Part shown: positions 1-13,100 of the stretch, in pieces
Position numbering within the stretch: position 1 is the stretch's first letter
Layout of the letters: each line of letters starts with the position of its first letter
Origin: Ciona savignyi
Taxonomy: Eukaryota > Chordata > Ascidiacea > Phlebobranchia > Cionidae
Direction of reading: 5' to 3'
NCBI GenBank assembly: GCA_000149265.1
Contig: CH003137.1
Coordinates: forward strand, 322,165 to 386,164
Length of the DNA stretch: 64,000 nt
Made by a program: the position numbers and the translations under genes
Notes under the pieces: model-generated
Databases searched by the model: none
Told to the model about the DNA's origin: nothing
What the model saw: the letters and a program-made list of their open reading frames with translations, nothing else

Positions 1-1080
1 TGACATAAAATGCAAAACGTGACATAAAATGCCAGACGTGACATAAAATGACCAGACATGACATAAAATGCCAGACATGACATAAAATGCCACACATGAC
101 ATAAAATGACCAGACGTGACATAAAATGCAAGACGTAACATAAAATGCCAGACGTGACATAAAATGCCAGACATGACATAAAATGCCAGACGTGACATAA
201 ATGACCAGACGTGACATAAAATGACCAGACGTGACATAAAATGCCAGACGTGACATAAAATGCCAGACGTGACAAAAATGACCAGACGTAACAAAAAATG
301 ACCAGACGTGACATAAAATGCCAGACGTGACATAAAATGCCAGACGTGACATAAATGACCAGACGTGACATAAAATGACCAGATGTGACATAAAATGCCA
401 GACGTGACATAAAATGCCAGACTAGACATAAAATGACCAGACGTGACATAAAATGCCAGACAGGACATAAAATGCAAGACATGACATAAAATGCAAGACG
501 TGACATACAATGCAAGACGTGACATAAAATGCCAGACGTGACATAAAATGCAAAACTTGACATAAAATGCCAGACGTGACATAAAATGCCAGATGTGACA
601 TAAAATGACCAGACGTGACATAAAATTCCAGACAGGACATAAAATGCAAGACATGACATAAAATGCACAGACATGACATAAAATGCAAGACGTGACATAA
701 AATGCCAGACGTGACATAAAGTGCCAGACACGACATAAAATGACCAGATGTGACGTAAAATGCAAGATGTAACATAAAATGACCAGACATGACATAAAAT
801 GACCAGACATGACATAAAATGACCAGATGTGACGTAAAATGCCAGACATGACATAAAATGACCAGACATGTCATAAAATGCACAGATGTGACATAAAATG
901 CCAGATGTGACATAAAATGCCCGATGAGACATAACATGACCAGACATGACATAAAATGCCCAGACCTGACATAAAATGACCAGATGTGACATAAAATGAC
1001 CAGATGTGACGAAAAATGCCAGATGTGATAAAAATGCCCAGACGTGAGTATGTGACATAAAATGATAGGATTTCCAGATG
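1..1080. repeat. 19-20 bp minisatellite in a centriolin intron
   Basis: More than 50 imperfect copies of a unit such as tgacataaaatgccagacg, alternating between 19 bp and a 20-bp form with 'tgacc'. It starts before the window edge and ends 45 bp before the last visible centriolin exon. The long minus-strand open frame through 422-1084 is just the repeat read in a stop-free frame. Confidence 0.97.
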
Positions 1081-1124
1081 TCATGTTATGTCTCTACCAT
1101 TCAATATCCCAGTGATGCTCCCAC

Positions 1125-4100
1125 CTGTAGATGCGCTAAATCATCTTCTAGATGATGATGTTCGAGCACGTTGCAGAACATTCCTTCAAACGGGACCAGC
1201 ACATACGTTCCATCCTCTTGCACAGCTATCATGCCTGGAGTGCCGGGCTGTAGCTCTGTTGATGCTATGTCTGTGAAGTGGTATTAAGGTGATGTGTGTA
1301 TAAAAATGTACAACAACTTGACTTAACAGTGTAGATCAGTAGTCGAACCTTTAAAATGCAGTGTTCCAGTTAATGAGTAATATTACAATTAAAGCAACTT
1401 CGCGTGCCAACCATTGCTTTGTAGGGTTTGCATAGTCAACTACCTAATCTGAATATTAGTAAGCGGATAAGGGTTTAAGCTTGCACATGATTTAAATGAC
1501 TGTGCCATTTAAAACCTTTCATAAGTGACATGCATGCCAGAGGTTGCCCCTGGCGTAGATAATGTTTAAACGTATATGAGTGGTTGTCAGGTGACTTGCC
1601 CAAAGACCCAACCTAGCTATTTTGGTCCCACTACCTTTTAGCTGACATGTTTAATAAAGAATCCCAGCAGAACGAAGCATAATAGAAGAATATAGTAAAA
1701 ATGTATACATGCAATTTTTCGAATTTAAAGAAATCTGAAATTCATGGTATATTTAACTAACCTCTGTTTGTCTAAAATGGTATATTGGCTGGTTACAGCA
1801 CTATAATATATATCAGCTAAACGGTATATTCAATAATTATTAAAATGACTTTTAACTACAAAAGCTGCTTCCAAATGAGAAGTATATTTCATCAAGGCTA
1901 GCAGTGTTGTTTAAATATAAAAACAACCGAATACATGTCTTACTTGGTACATATGTCCCTTGTGTAGGGGGTGCTTGGTAAACAGGTGCAGAAGAAGTTG
2001 CATTTGGGGTGAATACCCACTGCCCCGGCCATAGCCCCCTAATATGCTGGTTGTTGGATGCAAGAGCTGTACGCAGAGCATCAATCTCGGCGAGTAAACC
2101 ATCAACCTACATGGGTGTGTGGGTTAAGGTGGGTGGTGAATACCACATGCTCCCAGTCTGGTTTTCTATGTTATTACAGAAGGATTCTATGACAGGACAT
2201 ATTGTTGATTTTGTTTAACCCATTAATCCACTTAGTATACGCAACACACATTCTGTCAAGTCGCAGGTAAAACCTAAACAGACAGATGTGCTACTACTAT
2301 AAGCTTTATATATACTAGTAATAAAATCAGTGTAAAAATATTCTATACTGCACATTTTTCTTTGAGGTCTTGTTACATTAACGTTGATGTATTTTGTGTT
2401 GTGGGAAACACAAATATTTAAGTTTTAGCTTATATTCACATATATTTTTACATATTTTATAACTACCGCTTGTAACTACCTCGTCCTGGTTTTCATTCTT
2501 TACCAATCGAAGAGCCTTTTTCAGGCGGTCAACCTCTCGTTGCCGCGCTGACAACGTATCACGGAGTTTCTTCATGGTGCCACCGCCTCTGCCACCCTAC
2601 AATTGCCACAGAAATATTACCCACCGAAGCGCCACAAAAATTATTGGATATGGAATTGTAGGCGGATAACTGCAGACGGATTCGCTGTAATATATAACCT
2701 TAAATGGGATCTAATTATTGTGGCCCAGTTTCCAGATTTATATAAGGCCAAAGGTCTTAGCTTGAAATAGATCTGGTTCGAATCGGACTACTTTTTGCAT
2801 GGGTATTTCCTCAGCTAAGGCAAGTTAAAATTTGGTGTCTTAATCTATAAATTAAAGATGATCGTTCAAAAACTAAAGTAAAAAATATATCTACGCAAAA
2901 TAACTGTGATAGCTTACACCCAACCATCATTAGCTACAATAACTAGTGTAACTGTATGGTGGGGGTGAAATAATCTGAAAATTTCCATGTGAGAACCCTT
3001 CTTTTCAATAAATATAAGAATAAATATAAAGGTGTATGGTTATCGCCCCTGTTATAATTTTTAATAGTGTGAAAGAAGGAATTCTTTAAGGGTTGAACTC
3101 TTCTCCTATATTCAAGGAGTACCTCGTCTTTTTCGTGGGAACGGAGCAAATCTTGAAGAGCAGCAATCTCCTCCTCTGCTCGCTCCAACTCTCTCTTTGC
3201 TCTCACAGGAGCGCCATCTCTTGCTCTTTCATCCTGTGGCAACACTGGAGTTATTCGGTTGGCAACACTGGGGTTATTGGCTGGCAACACTGCAGATAAC
3301 CGCTTGGCAACACTGGAGTTATTCGGTTGGCAACACAGGAATTAGTGCCGTGCAACACTGCAGATAACCGCTTGGCAACACTGGGGTTATTTGGTTGGCA
3401 ACACAGGAATTAGTGCTGTGCAACACTGCAGATAACCGCTTGGCAACACTGGAGTTATTCGGTTGGCAACACAGGAATTAGTGCCGTGCAACACTGCAGA
3501 TAACCGCTTGGCAACACTGGGGTTATTTGGTTGGCAACACAGGAATTAGTGCTGTGCAACACTGCAGATAACCGCTTGGCAACACTGGAGTTATTCGGTT
3601 GGCAACATTGGTGTTATTCAGTTGGCAACACTGGGGTTATTGGCTGGCAACACTGTTTTTTACTGAGATTATTTCATTGGCAACACTATAGATCAGGGTT
3701 GGAAACATTGTTTCTTTGTTAACAACAAACATTAATTTTATTTGGTTGGCAGCATTGAGTTGTTTTGTTTGCTGCTTATAAATAGTTTACGTATACAGCC
3801 CACGCACAAAGATACCACAAATTTATACAAATAATATTGTATGCTGGCACTCGAAATTTACGAGGCGCGTGAATGGCCATCATGACGTAATAAAGAGGAA
3901 TTTCCAGCATCAAATCGAACGATTGTTACCAAAGTAACGCTGTTATTGTAAGTGCAACTGAGCGATAGGTAATAAACGCCAAACGTTGGATTAATATGTT
4001 TTTTTACGTACATTTTACAGGAGGACCGTAGCTTTAATTTATTTGACGCAGTTTTGCGTATTTTTAGACGAAATGAAAACAAACACAATCCAAGTACTAG

Positions 4101-7100
4101 AAAAGAGGCATCTTCAATTTTGTTCACTTTGGAAGGATTTTCCGTTTTAAAACAGCGGCGTTTTGCCTAACATATAGATAAATATATTTCCAACAACCCA
4201 TAGATTAAAACTATACTACACTGCGTTGCTTTTATCGTGGTGCATTTAACGGGCACTTGACACTTAGTTTAATTGTTAAACGGGATTGGATTATAACGTG
4301 AACGTTTCGTTTAAAAATTCTCGTGTAAAAACGGTATGTTCGGATACCAATACGAATACACCACATTACATACCTTAAAACGGATGTGCGATGGTTGACG
4401 GCGTTTGTACGACAATCTTGAGTAACTGGATAATCCTGAACTAAAACTTGCGTCTGACATTCCTTAGTTAGGATACAAGCAAATCGAGCAATGTTTAACA
4501 GTTTATATATCTGAATTTCGACGATATTTTCAACTTTTCCTTCTAACAATCTAGGCTTTTCGCTGCAACGTTGTTCTTATGGGCGTAAAGTACAACCACA
4601 GAAATGTAATCACTTCATCACGAACTACGTTATTAAATCGGACACTTTTTCCTTCCTCTCGCTTTTCGTTTTAACTTCAAACATTTGCTTCGCGCCTAAA
4701 ACAATAAAATATTTACAGCTAGTGCGTAACAATTAAATCAAGAATGAATGGTTCTTTGTTTATTTACGACTATCAAGCCGCGCTGGGTCTTTGGCGAACT
4801 TGAACAATTGACGTGAACTTCGAAATTTGTAACTATCGGTAGCGCTTTCAGCAATAACAAAGCACGCCACGCGCAAAGAGCTAGAACAATGTGCCGAGTA
4901 CTACTTCGCCTACAGCTGCCGGCCGGCTGGAGTATTCATAAGTTACACATTAACGTAATGTACGTTGGAAATTTAAAACAGGCACGGCATTTTGAGCAAT
5001 TACAAATTTGTGGTTATAGTTTGTTTACCAAGTTTTGTACGGCTGCATAGCTTGGTGCGTCGCCTTTCAGCAGAAGGGTTGCAGGTTCTAAATTGGTCGC
5101 TAGCTCATTGGTTGTGTCCTTGGGCAATTAAAGGATATTGCCTTAACCCAGCGGAATGGGTTTTACTAAATTGAAGGAACGTGTAATTCATGCACATCAC
5201 ACTGCAATACCTCTAACTCATTGCGTTTTTTTCTTATTCATAAGAATAAAAGAACAACATTCTATCCGTTTCTGTTTTACCAAAATTATTTTAGCCCTGC
5301 TTAGTAATGATCACGGTTTACTTTACACTCTTTGTCAGGACTCTAGCCTGTTAAATTTGAAATAATTTATTTTGTTGACAACTTTATTGTAATTTGCTCA
5401 GTTTAATGACCGCATCCGTTATATTATAACTTTACACACTAGTTCAACCAGAATGTCAGTTTTAACGACTGTTAGTTCTATTAATCTTGCTAGCTCAGGT
5501 GTTGTAACTTTAAACGTGTCTTATACCACGAAAAAAAATAAAGGAATAATAATTTGTATCCTAATAAAATAAGTTTTGTTTAAGTTCTTCTTTAATTTTC
5601 AATTAGTTTTTACTTTCAAAATATAAATGGAAAAGGCAACCTTTGAAATATAGTAAAATAAACGTTTATCAATACCATTTTAAGCAAAATCCTCAATTTA
5701 TCGTATCTCCTTTCCAAACACTAATCTGTTTTAACCCCAGCCCAACACTAACATGACAAATTTAATGCTAGTGTGCAGGACCCCTCCTTCTTGACTGCAA
5801 TCTTGCCTTCTTTGGTTTCACTTTTGGATTAAAACCATTACCAGGCTTATTCGATTAAATCCTGCACGAGGCACCTAGACGACATCGCCTGATTGCTGAA
5901 CACAGTGAAATAACAAGTTGTACCAAAACAGTAAAAATGTCTCGAAGATCACATAAAACACATTGCTAACTCCGACAACCAAAAGGCTTTTGCGCAATAC
6001 ACTTCACACTTACTTTCCCACCTATGAAAATACAAATTCATATCCTAGGTATGCGAATAATCACTACATATTCATACCACTTACCATTTTATGTAGCCTC
6101 TTATGCAAGGCATCAACCATGGCTTGTTTCTCTTCCAACTCTTGTTCATTGGCTCTATCCTTGTCACGCAGTTCACGTTTAGTGCTGTCCAACTCGCGTT
6201 CTAAATCTCTCAATGCTGTTTGTGACCTAATTACATTTCTTTTTATCAGTACTGATTTCGAACCCACAGTTGGAAGAATAATCTACACTATTGGCCGGAT
6301 ACTTATTGGAGGTTGTTTCTAACCCACTGGGTCAACACTATATTAAACGGTTGTGTCCCCATGAGTTGGTTGCCATAAAGTTTCAGCAATAAATTCCTAA
6401 AGGTTATCATATATTTGCGATTAGACAAGGGTATTTTTTATAATAAAAAATAACGGTAAATTATGCAAAGCAAGCAAAACTTTTAATAATAGCCACTAGA
6501 CTGTAGCAAATTATACAAGAAATATTCTAATAAAATATGGTATATCACTGACAGATTTCAATTCTCTATCATACATTAATTGCTGTATATAATATTCTAG
6601 CACAACAAACTTTCAATACAGAATCTGATGATAGAGTCAAACAACCAACAATACTCTACATTTTGAAAGGTTCTTATCATAACAAATACTCGAAAGTATC
6701 ATAATATTTTCATCTGTTCCAAATTCCAAGGTATTAGGCATATTTCCAAACCAATCTTTTCAAAATGGCCACCAATCAAATATCAAATTTACATGAAAAA
6801 GTATACATGCTCCTCTTAATTAAAGATTTTAAAAGTTCAAAAAAGGATTAAAAGTGGAAACGTTTTTAAAAACATAATCCCATCAAAGCATATGGAATTG
6901 TAAGAAACATAAAGCCAGCACTTAACACATAAGACGTTTCGGAATGTTACTTTATTTATTCAATTTTTATTGAAAATAAAATAACTTTCCAACACGTTTT
7001 AATATGAAAAGTATAATAGAAAAAGATTTTCAGTTTTTTGTCCGACCATTCTTAAAATTTAAACTTACTGAGTAGTAACTATTTTAAATTCAATATCAAT

Positions 7101-10100
7101 TACGATCGAGTTTTAACACTTTGCTTTGTTGGTCTTAATTAGATAATCTGCAGTCCAATACTAACATTGCTACTAGCATAATAGATTAAATTGATTATTA
7201 TAATAATCATAAGCGACAGATGTATGATATCATAACTCTTAAAAAAGCCAAGTCCAACAATACGAACTCTTTCACTTAGAATTAATAAGAGTTCAAATCG
7301 CATCTGAGGTCAATTTTGGCGTTGCATTGCAAGACTTACCAATATATCAATAAATTTACTTATTGTAAAGTGGCTGGTGTCAGTTGGTTTGGAGTTTTAT
7401 GTACAGCCATCTAACATTAACTAGTAATTGACACAAAAATTGAAACTTTAAAATTATCCAGATTAAAATTGGAACATACAACAATTGTGAAAAAATCTTT
7501 TAATGACGGAATATTCCACTAGAGAAGAAGATGGTAAAACAAACAAAGTTGAACTGCTGTTGCCATGAAACTTAACTTTACTAAAAAAACTGCCAGAGAT
7601 ACAAATTTAATTTTGAACTCTCACCTGATATCTCTCAATCTCGCTCTCTCCTCCCTCGCTCTCACATCTTCCTCCCGCTTCTCTCTTTCTTTACGAGCAA
7701 CCTCCATCATGAGCGCTGCTCCCTCTTCAGCCTGGTGGATGGGTGGATAAATGAGAAACAGCACATTTCATGGGGTAAATTCTGAATACATAGATAATGA
7801 AAATCTAAAAGCTAAAAACAAAAAAATCCAATAATTATTGTCGGATTATTTTTCAATTGCATTCAACTTGGCAATATTTTTGTGGCCGGAACATAAGCAA
7901 AATGCACATTTCCATTAAAAATCCAGTTGACCCATGTATTTTTTAGTCAAAGGAATGAGGCACACAAAACTATGAATAAAAATCAGGACCACCAGGGGTC
8001 TACATGGCATTTTCGGGGGGTTTGTGAATCACAATGCACTTTGTAGGTATTTGTATGGTTACATATCTTCTTATCAGAATATGAAAAACAAAATTGGACA
8101 GATTTTGATATAAAAAATTACTAAGACATCACAGACCTCGTTTAATTTCTCTCTCATCTTCTTCATTTCATCATCGAGACTCTTCATCGCCCTCTCATGG
8201 GAGTGTTTCTCAGCTCCGATCTTCGCTGCAGTTGCTGCCTCCATTGTCTCCCGGTATTCCTGCTGTGCCTGTGATGTTATAATCAGGTTGTAAATGTGAT
8301 GTCACAAGGAGAAATGTCAAAAAGAATGTGGAATGTTCGTCTTCTTCACCCTCCTGCATACAACAAAAGTACAACAGTATTCCTGCAAAATAAATAATCA
8401 AGTTTTCACAACACCAGCCTATTTGCTTGGTGGGTTATTGCGTGACGGTTCTGCCGAAAGGGCGAGGTACCAAATCCAGCTGCGAACCTGTAGGTTGTTT
8501 CTTTAGACAAGGCACTTAGCGGACATCGCCTGCCCCAAATGAATAAGTTATACCTCAACCGAGACGATGCCTCACTAATATACAACTCAATGCAAAACAA
8601 TACCTAGATAAATATGACAATTGCCTGTGTGATAACTCTTCTGCATTTTCCCATTGGTATAAAACATTTATATTTAATCTTATTACATGATAGTTCAGGC
8701 AGAACAACAACAGCCATTAGTTATGATCACCTGCACATATTTCATACCTCAAACAAATTGTTACACCATCATACACACCATAAACATGAGATATATTTAA
8801 AGATTCCTGTCTAAGTGCTTATAATGTTAGATATTCTGGTAAAAAAATGTTTGGCATGAGTAACAACTGACAAGCAACGCACATGAGAGTTTAATGTCAC
8901 AAATACATGGAGCGCCTTAAAAATCTCGCTCAGCAACCAACAGAAGAATCGCAGCTCAGGCTTTAAGGAGACCAACCACACCCACTACCCACAACTCTGC
9001 CTGTTATAGAGTTACACTTTGGTTCTATTTAAGAGGCTGAATCAATTCACAAATATGGATATTATATCATTTGTTACAGACCTGCATTAACTTCTTTTTA
9101 AGGTTGGCCATATGTTCTTCCAATGCTTTCAATTTCTTCTCCGCTTCCGCTTTGCCATGACTCCCCTCCTCTGTGGGAATGGAAGTTATTTAGTGAATAA
9201 GCAAAGATCCAGGTTAATATCAGTTTAATTTGGTGGGTTTCCACCATAAGTGGGAAGGACAATCATTATTTATTTAAAGATATTTTTCATAATTGTTGTG
9301 AAATCCGGTGTTAATCTTGGTGAAGTTTTAACCTCCAATAATTCTTATGTTAGTGCCCAGTAGTGATTCAACTACATTTAAACATAATTTTAATTTTTTT
9401 GAGTATTATAGCTGGCAATTCTTTAACAGGTATAAATCGAGTAGTCAAACAATAGGCTGTAGGATGACAACCAGTGTAGGTATTAGATGGTGTCCTAAGC
9501 CATTTCATCAAACAATGCTTAAACCAAGTGAATTACTAGTTTAGAAACTACTCAATCGTACCCAACACACATCAATAGTTCCAGTCATCTGACAGTGGGC
9601 ACAAGGGAATCTAACCTATTGCTCCATGATAAAACATGAATATTCTAATATTTGATGATTTTAGTCAGTGTCGCATATTCCAACCCACCAAGCTTGTCGT
9701 ACAGCACATCATTCAGAGACGCCAGTGCTCTTCCAACAGGATCGTTATCGAACTTCACGGTTGATCGATCCCCACGCTTGACTGCATCTCGTAGCCCCGA
9801 TATTCGGTCAAGCATATCGTCAGGTTGGATCATGGAACCAAGCGTATCGTTGAATTCAGCCTTCCTGGCCTCGAGTTCCTTCATTAGGTTGTTGTTCTTG
9901 CTCTAATTAGATGTAAAGCAAAACAATCTTAAAATCCCTGCATAGATCTTTAACACACGACCCTGATGAAGAATGCCATAAAATTAGTATGAGAATGTCA
10001 GTTAAAAAAGTTCAATTCCCTTGAAGGATTGTAGGTGAAACTCGGATAAAAAAAACTCATTTTTTAACTTGTGTGTTTCTAAAAAAAGTTCATAAAATAT

Positions 10101-13100
10101 TCTAAAATAGCCATGTTACAGAAAATTGCACTACAAGGGAATTTTTAACACTTTGTAATTGTTTCTATGTAAAGTCTTTTTCATGCAGCTGCCCCCTCCC
10201 CCCACTAAACTCACCTTGATTTTGCTGAGTTCTTTCTTCACCGCTCGTGCCTCATCCTCCCGATCCCCAACTTTGTTCTGCAGCATCGCTATCTCCTCCA
10301 TCTGTCTCCCCAGAGCCTCCCGGTCGTCTTTCCCCTTCGTTTCCGACTCTTCCATTGCTCCATGGAGTCTGGTGGGTGTTGGGTAAGTTGTGGTTGTATA
10401 TGGGTTGGATGGATTAGGGTGAGGTGGATAAGGGTAGATAGTGTTTGGGCAAATATGGGTAGCTTGGGTTTAGAATAATAAAAGCTAAATTGAAGTTAAG
10501 TGATTGGGGGCAATTGGAGTTAGCAAAATTGGAGTGAATTGGTTTATATGAATAAATTTTGGTTAAGTGGTGGTAATATTTTCACCACTTAGAATAAACT
10601 GTATTGATCAATGCTAAGCGAATAAATGTTGGAACCAAAGAAATTATTTTGAAAACCGCATTGATCAAAACACAATGATCATAATGAGTTTACACTAGAA
10701 ATTATGGTAAAGCCTATATCACACTGATACAGTTCTACCGAAGCTCCATTTACACTATTAACTCAAGTTTTTAACATCCAATGAGTTAATATGTGATATA
10801 TGAATGTCATTCAAAAAACACTTAATGGGTGTTTCAACTCTTAACAGGCGTTTCGAGTAAATTGAAATACATTGTTTATTATATGGAATTGCATTAACCC
10901 AACACACAACAATAACTCCAACAACTTGAATGTGGGCATAGGATAAATTTATCCATGTAAAAACAACCTATTGTTATCCCACACACGAGGACAGACATGA
11001 GTGGTGTTCTAACTTACTCTCGTATTCTGCTCTCTGCTGCCTCTAGCTGCTTTTGCAACTCAGCATCGTGTGTGCTGAGTTCGTTTGCCTCCCTCTGGAG
11101 GGCGCTGTTCTGCTTGTTCATGTCCGACATCGACATGTTAAGCGCATCAAGCTGAGACCATGGGATGGGTTAGCTTACTATGATTAAAGATACTTTGAAA
11201 GGTTTGACTTAATTACTAAGATTTGCATGAATTTAAATCTTTTTTTAAGAAAGCTATTTAGAAATATTCAAAAACTTTTTTTAATTTTTATTGTAATTTC
11301 TATGTCATAATAAAAGATTTTACATAATTTAGGATTCCAGCCAAGCACAAATTACGCAACAAGCATCTTGATGCATTGAAAAGCAATTCAACTAATACAA
11401 AGTGCAGTAATCAACTAGTGACGCTACGTTGTGAAAGGTGCGAAATTGACATCATTGATTTGAATGATGTATAGTGAAAAGTTCCAGAAAACATGTATTT
11501 GTAATTTGTCAATTTAGTGACGTACATTAGTCACCATTGAGATGGCATTGTGACAAACAAAATGTAATTGTGACATTGCGATAAACATTATATATCATTG
11601 TGCTGGTTGAACTGTGGGCTAATTGGCATTTGTTTTTCAGATGATGCTTTAAATGCACTTTCGCTGTTATTCGCCAAAGTTAGTTATTTCTCTTTAAACC
11701 ATTCCATTTATACGTAGCCGTGTTTTGATTAGCAGTATGTCAAAAGCACAGCAAATATTTTTATAGTTTTGTAGCGTACTGTTATCTTAAAAACTATATT
11801 AGTCAATACCCCATCACAGTTAAACACTCAATATGACAAAACTGCCTATGGATGGTTAATAAAAATATAAAAAAAATTAGAAGTTTGGAAACCACTCCAA
11901 AAACAGGTTCCACATTTTTCTTACTGAAGCATAGTTTATTGTTTGATTAACAAAGAACTGTCCTACCTGCCCAAAGGAAAATCATAGCCTAGCTTTAATA
12001 TTAACAAGGTACAATTACCGGTAATGAATTTTTTTTCAATGACTTCTTTTCAGCAATATTATTTCCATCCATTGTTGGAATAATACGGTAGCATGGTTGA
12101 TAGTAGCACTACACAGACACTTACAAAAAAAATAAAAAATATACTTTAAATCTTTTTGTTTTTATAAAAAACGTTCATAAAATGACGGAAAATAATTTCT
12201 AGCACTGCTTCCACCAATAACTATCATTTAAAACCACCACCATGAGGAATATGATTATACATACTTCTTGGAAAACCTACACTTTTTCATTCTGTAAAAT
12301 ACAATTCTTAAAATTATTGCAATAATAAGTCAAAACGAACTCTTTCTAACAACAAGGATTTTCTTGAACCAAACAACCACGCGCAGTAAGCTTTACTGGG
12401 GTACATGGTAATTCTTTCCCACACGTGTGGATAAAAATTGTAATCACTCTAAGATAGTTTAAACTAGTATCCAAATTAAGACAATTAAAAAGTGTTCTAC
12501 AAATTGCACCAAAGATAACCACACACAAGTATTATTAAAGTTTGTTCATTTGTCTCTAGTTCATTCAGTGTAAAATCAAGTTTTACTATTTTTAAATTAA
12601 AATTTAATTCAACTGATTAAAGTGTACATTGTGGTGACTAGTGTCAATTAATTAGCGTGTCGAAATACTAAGTAACTATAAAGCAGCGTGGTGTATTACT
12701 GTAAGTCGTGTGGCACGTTCCACTTGGCTTGGAGAAGCCGTGCCATGGACCAAAGCCGTCTTAATGTCGATCGGCACCGGGTCTGGCCAGCGCTCGCCCA
12801 ATATCGACTCGTTTAAATCTTGGGTGGCTTGCAACAGGGAGTTTAACTCACCCAGGACTGATATCTTGGGGTTGTTGGGTATTAAAATGAGACATAGAAA
12901 TCATAAATAAGGGATAAAGTGGGTAATGGCCTTTCCACATTGTTTTACTGTTTAGATGCAAATACTGCAAAAAAATAGAAACATGTCTTTACAATTCCAA
13001 TAAGAAACATTAGAAATATTTTTGTAGCTTCCAATCCTTACCATTGTGGAATATGCAGTATTTGCATCAAAACAGAAATAAAGTATTGTATATTTCCAGC

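Noticed and set aside
1..1080. CRISPR array
   Set aside because: The repeats are contiguous with no unique spacers, and the setting is a spliced eukaryotic gene.
422..1084. 220-codon open frame on the minus strand
   Set aside because: It is the 19-20 bp minisatellite read in a stop-free frame; the periodic protein reflects the repeat.
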